From Topomyia yanbarensis (Eukaryota > Arthropoda > Insecta > Diptera > Culicidae), in NCBI RefSeq assembly GCF_030247195.1, contig NC_080670.1, positions 209,114,546 to 209,178,545 of the forward strand: 64,000 nt of DNA. Direction: 5' to 3'. Every line of letters starts with the position of its first letter. Positions within the stretch are counted from its first letter, which is position 1. Made by a program: the position numbers and the translations under genes. Shown here piece by piece: positions 23,605 to 33,850 of the stretch. The notes under the pieces were generated by a model. The model had not been told where the DNA came from and did not search any database. It saw only the letters and a list, made by a program, of their open reading frames with translations.

Positions 23605-23680
23605 TGGGGATAGGGGGTTGTGCATTGGACCGGAGTCCCAAGGGTTGCAGGTTGGAATCTTGCCTCTGGTGTGATTTTTT
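23605..23680 (+). repeat. tRNA-like SINE head
   Basis: TTGTGCATTGG resembles an A box, and GGTTGGAATCT matches the B box (GGTTCGANNCC) with one change. AGTCCCAAGGGTTGCAGG precedes the B box. The same core occurs on the minus strand at 33,765-33,850. No tRNA acceptor-stem pairing or CCA-flanking context is seen, so this is a tRNA-derived repeat, not a tRNA gene. Confidence 0.5.
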
Positions 23681-25669
23681 TCCCTATAATTGCTTTCGTT
23701 CAACTCATTATTTCGATGTTTTCCACGTTTCATATCAACAAAAAAGGTATAAGGTAGGCTCTCCTCTAGTCAACTGAACCACAAAAGTTGATCCTCAGGA
23801 AATCGGTAAAGAGCTCTTCAACCACTATCCGATAACGCTTCCATCCCACCAACTTTTCTAGCACGCTGTAAAGGACTCGAAAGAACGATGGTATCCCTTC
23901 TGCCGGACTTGGATTTCTCCAAGACCTACAGCAGAGTCTACCACGAGGTGGTCTCCGCCAGATGGATAGCTGTGGAGTCACCGAAAACTTAGGGAACTGC
24001 ATCAAGAACAAATAGATTCTTTTCGACTGTAGTCATTTAAAAAAAAAATGGGAAATAATTTCGGCAGTGCGGCGACGTAAATATTGTGTCGAATCATCTT
24101 ATTTATCTTCACCGACGTTTCGACCCGCTCAAGGGAACTTCTTGAGGACTGAACAATTATCGATAAAGCCAGTTTTTTGAGTGCGAATTCCTAAAAACAC
24201 CCGAAGTTAACCCTCTCGAAATTGACTGCTGGCCGTATACAAAACAAGCCGTGACTTTGTCAATTATTGTTGAGCTGTGAAAAAGATTCCAACAATGGGT
24301 TGAAACATCGCCGAGGATAAATAAGAGTCGACGTATTCCATCATCATTTGGTCTGACGGTCTTGGAACGGTAACAGCTAATATTCAGACCAACGAGGGTA
24401 CTTAAGATCCGCTGATCTATTTTGTTACAAATTTAGAATGGGCTTGGTTTTTCTCAAAATTTCAATGAAGTTTGCTTGCAACTGTAGTTCTTAATTATGT
24501 AAATATTTGTTTCGAATTGGTCTTAATTTAAAATGTCATAAATTACTCAATTTTTGTATCGGCTTTGCATAAAATTTATATTAAATTGATAGCTTTCCTT
24601 CTCTCAAATTTATCAATAACAAAATGAATTTTGAAGATCTTTTTTTCATTTTTAATCCATGCAACCAAATCATTCAATCCAAAGTGACGAAAACCCATCC
24701 AGAGAGTACTTTCCTACAGAACTTTGCAACCAATCATCAACCAATGCTACAGCACTCAAAACTCATTAGCGCGCATCCAGTCTAGTAGCCCTCGAACTTG
24801 TTGAAAACTTCGCCAAGGGAAAAGTAATACAGTCATAGCCGCGTTCCTGCCGCCGCAATTTTTGGACTGATCCCAACTTGAGAATTGTTACAATCAAGGA
24901 TGAGGTACCCTGCTCGTTCCTCGTTGTTCCTCGTTCACACACTCCGATCGGAATCAGAATCGCTTTGAATCGCGAGAAGAAAAATGGAAACTCGCCGATA
25001 AACCGGAGACTCGGAGAAAGCAAGGGGGGGGGCAGACTAATAAGCAAACTTAGCAACCAACCTCCTGGGGAAGGGTGCAGGCATAATGCCGTACCTCTCT
25101 CTTTTTCGATTGGCCGTAGGGTGGATGGTTCTTAATTTAGCTTAGCATCTGTATTCATCTCATTGTTTGGAGATTCAATTTTAAATAAGTGCAAAAAATT
25201 TCATGAGGTCAATAAGTTAACGTAAATAATTCAAGTGAGTTGAATTCCCAGAACATGATCCATATTTAATTTTGTAGTTGTCAGAAATTGTAATCAAACA
25301 CCGGATTGAGATTTCAGAATGATATTCAGAATCTTACAGGATTCGAAATAATAACTGTTGAAAACATTTTACGATACATTTTATCAAATTTTCAACCCGT
25401 TTAACGGAATATGTCAACTAAATCCCTAAAAAGATTTATGCTCACCTATTAAATTCTACTTGATAGTGGAATCTGGAAGGTGATGGAAAATCTTATTCGG
25501 ATTTAGTGAAAGCTAAACCAGTCAAAAAATTTGAAAAGGTATGCCATGAAATTTGCAACAAAATTATTACAGGTATTTCGCAGCACTTCTTTTATGCATC
25601 AATTTATTTTAGACCTATAAAGTACACATTCTTACAATTAAACTCGTATATGGTGGTCCAAGCGTTAAA
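23681..25669. other. PlexA intron 1; no gene; inverted tag pair at 24.1-24.3 kb
   Basis: No protein family recognised. A minus-strand frame at 23,766-24,011 has no identifiable domain. At 24,099-24,126 and 24,288-24,317 lies an imperfect inverted pair (CTTATTTATCTTCACCGACG / reverse complement). Each half is a degenerate CGAAACGTCGG-type tag, and the left one forms a CTCAAG...TTGAG hairpin. The rest is AT-rich with no visible structure. Confidence 0.5.
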
Positions 25670-25675
25670 ATAAAC

Positions 25676-26278
25676 CTGTTTTAATCCACCTAGCGGTGCA
25701 ATTGTGCCTTTCTCATTTCTCTAAACTATGGCACGGAGGCTTTTTATGTTCAACATAATTGTGGAAATGTCCATTACATTCTTAGTACACTTTGCACTTA
25801 TACACAATGGCATGCCAGCCACGAACTTGATGAGCTACGTGTCGACGGTGAAACACTTGAAACAAAAAAATATCATACTCCATTAGCCTAATCAGCATTA
25901 GATCAATGTTATCTGCTTGCTAACTCATTTTGTCATGCAGGGCTGGGTATGTGAAGAGGGCGAAAGTCCCATGAACGAACGACTCCCCAGCTTAAATTGG
26001 TATGCTTTGTGATACAGTGGTGGTTTAAAGATGACGGGGTTGAAAGGGAGGGGTATGAGGGCTGGATGGGGTGGTGGTCTGAGGGGTGATTTAAGGAGAT
26101 TTTTAAAGGAGGGGCGCGAACAGTAGAGGGGGGGGGGTGTAACCCCTCTCCGTAAACCATCAACTACGCCTCTGTTAAAATCCAGAAACCCTAAACGAGT
26201 CGAAAAAAAAATTTGGCCGGGATTAGGTTGACGTTTTTCAGAGTGATTGCATAACCTTTCTATATGAGAAAGGCAAAA
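25676..26278 (+). mobile_element. interspersed repeat, GAGAAAGGCA family, copy 2
   Basis: Begins ACCTGTTTTAATCCACCTAG with GTGCAATTGTGCC and ends AGAGTGATTGCATAACC then ATATGAGAAAGGCAAAA. It is the reverse-oriented counterpart of 11,995-12,376, with additional internal sequence including a G run near 26,128-26,137. A minus-strand frame inside (25,925-26,377) has no recognisable domain and is not called. Confidence 0.65.
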
Positions 26279-26790
26279 ATGTGCCAAAATCCAAAAAAGT
26301 GAATCGTAGTCAAATTTTTTTTTCGAGTTTGCATCAAATCTCGACGTTTCATGCACCTTGAACACATTTAGCATCAAAAATAAAAATTCTATTTTTAATT
26401 TTTCCTATAGTTTATATGAGAAATTTCTGTGTGGCCGTACTCTGAAACCCGTAATTCCGGAACCAGAATTCCGATCGATCCAAAATTCAATAGCAGCCGA
26501 TGGGAAGGTTGCACCTTTCATTTGAGACTAAGTTTGGGCAAATCGGTCCAGCCATCACTGAGAAAAATGAGTGACATTATTTGACACATACGCACATACA
26601 TACACACACACACATACACACACACATACACACACACATACATACATACACACACACATACAGACTTTTTCCGATCTCGACGAACTGAGTCGAATGGGAC
26701 ATGACACCCGGCCCTCCGGGCCGGGATTAGGTTGACGTTTTTCAGAGTGATTGCATAACCTTTCTATATGAGAAAGGCAAAAATACAACT
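26279..26790 (+). mobile_element. related repeat with CA/TACA microsatellite
   Basis: Contains CCGTAATTCCGGAACCAGAA, a CATTTGAGACTAAGTTTG segment, a CA/TACA microsatellite at 26,588-26,662, and the same terminal AGAGTGATTGCATAACC plus ATATGAGAAAGGCAAAA as the preceding copy. I remember this layout as a very common non-coding repeat in culicine mosquitoes. It is joined end to end with copy 2. Confidence 0.65.
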
Positions 26791-29289
26791 TGAAATAGAA
26801 TTTTAATTGTTTTGGAATATTTCTACCAATTACCTTTAGTAACAGCTTCTTCTTCGGTCGGCTGCAGGAAGACTTTTCTCTACACGTTTCATATCATAAC
26901 ATAAAAAAACACAAGCACTATCACTTACTTTGCTTTTAAAAAACTGAAACTGCTTTCACTCCTATTTCTACAAGCCGCCAAACCTTTATCAGCTGGGCAT
27001 TTCCCACCAGAAATTGCAAATAAATGATCTGCTTCAAACTCAAAATCGACGCGGTATCACAACTGGCACAGCTGACAAACATCGCAATCATCTGCGCCAA
27101 CCATCAATACAAATCAACGCTCACTTCGATTGAAAACCATAATCGACAGCGCTGACGCTTGCCACCGAATACATCTCACTTCGCTCTCTCGACTTTACCT
27201 TCACTCTACCGCTGCACCGCTGGTTGACAATTTTGCCGATCGCAGCAATCGTGCTTGTACACCGCATCATGATTGAACGTGTTGCGCGTTCAAAATGGTT
27301 TCCCTGATATTAACACTCTTCGATTCGAGAGGTTTTACCTCATTTTGAACACAACACTTTTCCGCTGCTTACACAATCGGATATTTGCACTTCCGATTTG
27401 GCGCCGTTTTCAGCTAGAAAACGAGATATTTTCCCCAGCAGAGCGAAACATTTTTTTTTCCATTTTACTACCGTGGCAGAACACATGACAAAGCTGCTTC
27501 CGATTAGCACAAAAACACTCGCTAGAACTACATTATAGCTTCCGAGTAGTGATATATATACTACTGAGCTTAAAATGAGGTTAATTTGTTAATCCGGACG
27601 CGGATGCAGCGAATTATTTGGCCGGAAAGGGATGGCTTTAAACAATCGAACCGAACCGGTACGCGATCGCTGATGAAGTGAACGAAGCAAACAAACGAGA
27701 CAAGAACGACGCGTCGATGCGATCGCTCGCAGTACAGATCAGTGCCGCCAGTTATTTTCAATCTGAATTGGGTGCTTTTAATTACAAAGTCAGGAGAAAA
27801 TGGAATGCGCTGTTGTAGGAATAAGACTTGATTGGCCAACTAAAAAAAAGTTCGTTTAGGGTAATTTATCCATCCGTATGAGGTTCTAACAGTAGTTTAA
27901 ACAGTTATCTTGTTCCATTAAAGTTTAACTAGCTTGAAAGTTCCCAAGAATTTTATTTTAACTTTAAAATGTGCTTTTCAAGTATTGTGCGAACTTTTGG
28001 TTGCTTGGGATATTGAATCAAATTCTCATTTTTTTTCCAGTCCGATCCAAATTCTTATTTTTCTGTTTCTTTCTAATGATTTCAACTTTTGGTTTGGATT
28101 CAATTTTAGTTTGTTTGTGTAATTTACGCTTTATTTTCGATCTGTTATAGGTTTTGTTTGTTCATTTTTTGTTCGTATTTGATTCAATTTAATCTCTTTT
28201 CTTTATAGGTGTATAACGTTTTTTTTCGTATTTCTATTCTCATAACTGTTTAATTTCTTATTGAATGTCTGACTCATTATATGCCACTTTTGTCTAATTT
28301 TTTTTATCTATTTTCATATCTATATTATTTCCAAAATAAAATATTTCATTTTTGGAAAAGATCTTTTACAGAAAGACTGACGAACTGTTAAAAAGTGCAG
28401 CCAAAAGAGTTTCATAGTCCTGTGAGTGGAAGTATAGAGAAATTTATGCGATCTTCCGTGATGCTAACATGATTGCTAGTTTCACTGTTTTTGTCTTCCC
28501 AAGTCTGTAGGTGAAGGATCTGTTAGTATGTTCCGTTAAGTGCTACTGTATCTATTTTGTTGAATTTTTTCCAGCAAATTCACGACTAATAGAAACTAAA
28601 GATAGAAAAATTGAAAGCCGGATAGATATTCTAAAGCGAGTTAGTTATAAACTAAAAACGGAAACTAGAGCTTGGCAGGCTCAAATAGGTACGATCGAAA
28701 GCAAATGTGACAAATCTTTTGCCTTCTACTGGTAGGAGTCGTGCGTTCTACCTTAGCCAAACTAATCTCCATATTTGACCACAAACGCCGGCAAAAGAAT
28801 CTTCACAAATCATCGCCTCTTTTTCTTTCACATTTTTTCCGTTTTCATATCGTTCGGTTCTCCAAATTTTAAATTTGTCGAAAATAGCCAACAAAATTGA
28901 TACAGTGTAAAGAGTCGCGTTGCTGCGACTTTCATCGAAATAGGAGGAAAACACAATTTGTTCCGAAGCGCCATCTGGCGGGCACAATAGCACACAAACA
29001 CGCTCCATAATAAATGTCTACTACGCATAATTTTGTACGGCAATCGGATAAGCCAGTTGGGAGTCCATAAATTATATACATACAAACATTGAATTTTATA
29101 TATAGATAGATATATTACTTTACTTTATATTTGTTTTTTATTCAGATTTGTTTTAAATCCTCTTTTGTCGTGACTACGACTAACGCTTCAATATAGGGGC
29201 CCCTCTTCAAAATTTCGGAAGAGACAAGCAGGTAGAGTTTTTGAACGCGAGTAACTAGCATTATATTGAGCGGAATTACATCATGTTTG
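26791..29289. other. PlexA intron 1; no gene seen
   Basis: Normal-composition sequence followed by a T-rich interval (28,000-28,340). Frames at 27,570-27,839 (minus) and 28,511-28,735 (plus) have no recognisable features. A TATATATA palindrome occurs near 27,552. No mobile-element coding motif was found. Confidence 0.5.
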
Positions 29290-29710
29290 CAACAGAAAAT
29301 TGAGAAGTGATAACTGATAAGCGAGAATTAAGAACTGAGAATTGATACCTTAGAATTAGGAACTGAGGCATAAGTGCTGGTAACCGAAAACTGAGAAATG
29401 AGAACGGGAAATAGGGAATTGCGAATTTAAAACTAAAAACAGAAAGGAGATCTGAGAACCGAAAACTGAGAATGGAGAACTGGAAATTAAGAACTAAGAA
29501 CTTAGAGAATTGAGAAATATGAGTAGGGATCTGAGAAAGTAGAACTAAATATGAAAAACTAAGAATTTTGTGTTAAAAATGGAGAACTGAGAACTAAATT
29601 TAAGAAATGTGAATTAAGAACCGGTAATCCGGAGATGATAGCTGAGAATTTTTAACTGTGAAATGAAAACAGAACTGCATTTTGAGGATTGGGAACTGAG
29701 GAGCTTTAAA
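29290..29710. repeat. heptamer satellite, second array
   Basis: About 420 bases of the same GAGAACT/GAGAATT family as 18,890-23,620 and in the same orientation, about 5.7 kb downstream of its end. Confidence 0.85.
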
Positions 29711-29980
29711 ATGTCAATAATCACAATTCTCAAGACATTCAAGAGTCTCAAGACTCAATCGAATCAAGAAACTCTCATCAGTCAGAAAAATGTGCATCAA
29801 TTTAGTATTAAATTTTGAAGTCTGCATGATTTCTATACATAAAGCAAAACCGGAAAAACTTTCGAAAGCGACGAGGAAAAACGAAATGTTCCTGCCAATT
29901 TCAGACAGAGTCGTCAATATAGGAGCACCTAAGAGACCCAATCGTAGACAGCGATCCTATATAGATATAGGTCCCGCGTG

Positions 29981-30169
29981 ATCTTTTTCTACCATTCGTT
30001 GCTTGGATTTTGAACGAGCAACATATGGATTGGTTGGGCACGTTTCCTGGTTATGTGAAAAGTTTATCGGGCGCTCTTCACTCAGCTGTGAAAGGTTAAA
30101 TCCGTATGTTCTTTTTATATCATTCGTTGCTTGAATTTTGAACGAACAACATATGGATTGGTTGAGCAG
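29981..30169. repeat. direct repeat pair of about 60 bases
   Basis: Two copies (29,981-30,042 and 30,107-30,169) share CATTCGTTGCTTG, ATTTTGAACGA and CAACATATGGATTGGTTG with a few substitutions. Each contains a small hairpin, GTTGCT...AGCAAC in copy 1. Function unknown. Confidence 0.75.
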
Positions 30170-30828
30170 GTTGAGTTTCTGCTCTTGATTTTTCGTCTGA
30201 TTTTGTAGTAAATTTATTCCAATTCGTCTACAACTCCGAGCATAAAAATTATTCCAAAAAAGAACCTGGATGAATTTTTCTTTATTTGACATGGCATGCG
30301 GTGCGTTAGCTTAACGGAGCCGATATTTACAATACATAATTTTTTAAAGAAAGCTTGATACTATTTGGATCTTCTGCTAGCGATTTTTTATTTGGAACTA
30401 AAAATCTTCTTTCTCGGAGGGAATCAAATTGACAAGTTCGCTTACTGTTGCTTGAAGATCAGTCAGTTCATTTTCTATCGACCTATCGTAGTCGTCGATA
30501 CTGTCATCGCTGTTCTATTGGAACGAATTGTTGTTTGACTTAGAGATACTAGAAACTGGCACTTAAGAATCTGTTCTTGATGAGTGCACAGCGTGGTATG
30601 AGCAATTTTTGTTCCATTCGGAGAAACAAATATTCAAAGACTATACGTATGAAAATTATTCGCCTAAACACGTCTTCAATATTCAGTGATGCGACTAAAA
30701 ATTTCCAAAGAAGCAACCGCGCTTTCACTCAATGAATGTGCTAATCCGTTTTTATTTCATTTGGATGAGTCACACGAATTTTTTTAATAAATATTTATTC
30801 CATTCTCTACCATTATCATATTGCTCAT

Positions 30829-31242
30829 CAGACTTCCCATGAGCATCGACAAATTTGTACCTGTGTTCAAAATTTCGTGCTCGCGTTCAACTTCAAACTT
30901 GCTTCGTCTCGATGTACAGGTTCGCCTCGAACATCGCACTCATGCGAACAGTTTACACTAGTTTAAACATCCGTGTACCTATACCGGGTGCATACACGAG
31001 AACGATTCGTACAAGGCAAAAAGAGTCAGCACTAGTGAGGATGAGAGTGAGAATGAGAAAACTGGTGCCACGACCCTATGTTCACGCATCCCGTGTACTT
31101 ACATGGGGTTCAGTTGTGCAGGCGAACATGCGCACGTGTTTTGGTACGAAATAACGGGTTTGAGTTCGTACACGAAATGTGGGTTTAATATGAGCACAGA
31201 ACCAGAGCGAACATTGTGTATGTTGTTCACTTGGGAAGACTG
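30829..31242. mobile_element. hAT-like MITE
   Basis: Terminal inverted repeats CAGACTTCCCAT (30,829-30,840) and the reverse complement of CAGTCTTCCCAA (31,231-31,242), with imperfect inverted homology continuing inward. The flanks TTGCTCAT and TTGCTTAT look like an 8-base target duplication with one change. A 414-base non-autonomous element with CAG termini and an 8-base duplication fits the hAT superfamily. The frame at 30,855-31,154 is not coding. Confidence 0.6.
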
Positions 31243-31352
31243 TTGCTTATTCCCAGAAGTGCAAAAAGAGCTTAGATTTTTCCAAATCTGGTCCTGCTAG
31301 TTTTGATTAACGGAGCCGAAGTAGGAATGAATACGGTTTTCAACCCGCATTC

Positions 31353-31535
31353 TTACCACAAGAACTCCGTTAGGAATATTCCTAGAAAAAAGTTTCTCCG
31401 CGTATCAGGTGTGACAGATTCCACTTCTCCGAATTCCGACATGATTTTTGCAATTGGCTCCCGCGGTGCCAAATCGTGTAGTTGCCCCACTATTCCATCA
31501 TCTTCCATATACCCCTGTGTCTTTGATACCGACAC
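31353..31535 (-). pseudogene. possible non-LTR retrotransposon ORF1 fragment
   Basis: The minus-strand frame reads HDLAPREPIAKIMSEFGEVE, then TRRNFFLGIF, and continues after a frameshift into NGVLVVRMRVE. This resembles the nucleic-acid-binding ORF1 segment of mosquito non-LTR retrotransposons. It is a short fragment with frameshifts. Assignment is from remembered style, not a domain match. Confidence 0.35.
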
Positions 31536-31560
31536 TGTCGCACATGGTTTAGTTTTTTAG

Positions 31561-32539
31561 GTTGTTCTATGAAACTTTCTACTTGGCCTACTACCGGCTG
31601 ACCGATATCGGTATTGAATATCTTAAGTGATGAAACTGGATGAAGGCAACTTCCGTAGCGAATATCATCAAATTTGTGTCCTAGCGGAGCAGCGCTTTTT
31701 CGTCAACTTCCTTTGTCCACGAGACAAGGCACACTAGATCAAGTGACGCGTAGTTGTCGTTCTCTTTGCTCGATTGCATCTCCGACTACGGGCAGAAGTA
31801 GAGAGAAATTCAGGAGGAAATAAAGGGTACAAGACACCCTTGAGTGGTCTCACTATTATCCATCGAGAAACGATCCTCATCCAGGAAAGGAAAAGTTTAC
31901 TTCCTGCTTTTACTTCACCGAACACTGGTCTAAAGGTTCTTCTACTCGTTAATGATTCACCAGTGGAAAATCGGGAGAAGTATTGCAAGGACTGTGTATC
32001 CAGGAGGTAGAGACAGTTCTTACCCCCGATTGATCCATTCCTTCATAGAAAGTGGAGAAGCTACTTTCCTGTCTTCTTCCCCAAACCACGTTTGGAACGA
32101 TCATAAATTCCATAGTATCTGACGTTAACTGTTTTTGGAAGACTGATCTGTGGAACGGTTTATCCCACTGTCTCAACCCCTGGTGACGAGACTACTACGA
32201 ACAAAAAGTTGGGGTACTGGGCAAAGATTTTGTGTAGATCGATGTTGCTACGGGATTCGGATTTTCATTCCACGGAGTGTCATATGTGATGGAACCGGAA
32301 AGATCCCAATTTCGTCTTCCACTACGAGTAAAGATATTATGAAATTATTAAAAAAAAACAGGAATAACGAGTAGAATCAGAATCCACCATAGAGGTGTTC
32401 CTGCTCTATTCCGATTTTAATTTTTGACCCCATTGGTAATTACTTAGACTAGTTACTAGACATTGATAAACATTTAAATTTAAGAGCTTTGGCGGTCGGA
32501 GTTTGTTCTCCGAAAAGTTAGTTGCATTTCGTCAATCTC
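31561..32539. other. PlexA intron 1; no gene seen
   Basis: Short overlapping frames on both strands with no recognisable domain. Possibly further decayed ORF1 of the adjacent non-LTR elements. Confidence 0.4.
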
Positions 32540-33400
32540 CTTGACTTGAAAGTTCAGAAGTTTGAGAAGACTGCAAATCCAAGAGAACTAGGGCTCGAGG
32601 GACAGAGTCCCTCCCTCCGGATACTGAGAGTGTCGAGGTGTACTAACTGGCTACGGTTTTCGCAGCTCGCCAGTTGTAATGTGTTTAGCCATGGAAGATA
32701 TTGAAGGGCAAAGCTTATGAACCGGTGCTTTGGGCTTCTTAGAATCGGTGGAACCTGTTTTGGTAGTACGGATTGCAAACAGCAAAACAAAATTCTAGTA
32801 TTGAGTGGACCCACGTGTAATAAAGCGATTTAAGACTGTATACATTCCGGAGGATCTTTGCGAGTGGAAAGATGAACTCTATTTGTATTAACGCCGTATT
32901 TAAAATACAGTATTTGGTTTGAACGTAAGTGCCGAATTCAAGATAACTCCTAGACTCTTGATATGAGAATCGATCACTCCTTATTTGAGTCAATCCGCAT
33001 CCGTCAAAAAATCGTCAAGTTGTAAACGAAGAAGATGCTGGCGATTTGATTTTGACGTTATTAAAATAAAGGATAAATATAGCTGGGCCCAAAAGGCTTC
33101 CTTGCGGGATGCCGGATGTCACAAGAAATGGTACATGTAGACAGTCACCTTAACACTGATTTGAAGTTACCTTCCATTGAGATAGGAACAAAATAAATTG
33201 AATATACCCGATTGCATACTAGACTCCAAGAGGTTTTCAGAAAATGATTTGTCTTTTGAAGTAAAATACTCGCCTGAGAGAAGAGTTCGGAAGACAACCC
33301 TTCACAACCTCCGAGCACAGTACCGACTCGACAAAACTAATTACTGGCAGGAGGCACGATTGTGTCGTGGTACATTCGTAGTAGCTTGGACCCAACGAAC
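32540..33400 (-). mobile_element. jockey/CR1-like non-LTR relic, internally deleted
   Basis: The minus strand carries the N-terminal start of the endonuclease ORF (about 33,310-33,220: MVFRTLLSGEY), then a jump straight to the RT motif GIPQGSLLGPAIFIL (about 33,120-33,080). It continues to LKSLYYTWVHSILEFCFAVC (32,840-32,780) and the downstream thumb-like region ending SQLVHLDTLSIRREG. The start segment matches the start of the copy at 39,824-40,749, so both belong to one family, each missing a different internal part. Several stops show it is dead. Confidence 0.75.
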
Positions 33401-33764
33401 ATGTCACCTAACACCTAGCATACAGAATAAGATTGATGCTGAGATTTAGCGATTTCGGAAAGTGGAATAAGTGGCATGACGGTGAAGCACCAACATCCAA
33501 TTGGGAATATGCTGGAGACTTCCGGTAAATAGGAGTATGCGACGTACTTCTCCATCCTTGATTTGAGGGACGCGCTGAAGAAAGCCTGCAAAAATGTAAC
33601 CGCTTTCAGAACTTCAAAAGGTCTTTTTCGATTCAAAGTCTGTTCCTTTCGCAATTCGTGTGCCGCCGACTGATGGATAAGGCTTCGATTTCATTTAAGA
33701 CTTTTTTGGTGGTATTCAACGGGAAGAACAGATCGAAATGGTGATTCAAACGAAAGCGATTATG
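33401..33764. other. no gene seen
   Basis: Frames on both strands without recognisable domain, lying between the non-LTR relic and the SINE-like piece. Confidence 0.4.
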
Positions 33765-33850
33765 TGAAAAAAATTCCCCCTGAGGCAAGATTCGAACCTG
33801 CAACCCTCGGGACTCGGCATCACTCGGTACCTGCCAGTTGCTTTGGGCGT
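33765..33850 (-). repeat. tRNA-like SINE head, minus strand
   Basis: The minus strand reads CGAGTCCCGAGGGTTGCAGG then TTCGAATCTTGCCTC, with a consensus B box (GGTTCGAATCT). It matches the + strand piece at 23,605-23,680 over about 33 bases. No complete tRNA fold is apparent. Confidence 0.55.

Larger units (their letters stand above)
18890..23620. repeat. heptamer satellite, GAGAACT/GAGAATT
   Basis: About 4.7 kb of imperfect seven-base units (GAGAACT, GAGAATT, GAAAACT, GAGAAAT), interrupted by a short non-repeat module at 20,155-20,378. Because seven is not a multiple of three, every minus-strand frame reads through the same 21-base superperiod and gives a heptapeptide repeat of the form NSQFSVL/SSQFSIL. 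That explains the long minus-strand frames at 19,502-21,591 and 23,133-23,441; they are not genes. Orientation is constant except near 22,505-22,590, where units appear in reverse complement. Confidence 0.9.

Noticed and set aside
25925..26377. 150-codon minus frame
   Set aside because: It lies inside a non-coding interspersed repeat and crosses its end.
27668..27692. CTGATGA followed by AGTGAAC and GAAG on the + strand
   Set aside because: Resembles a hammerhead core but lacks the GAAA box and has no flanking stem.
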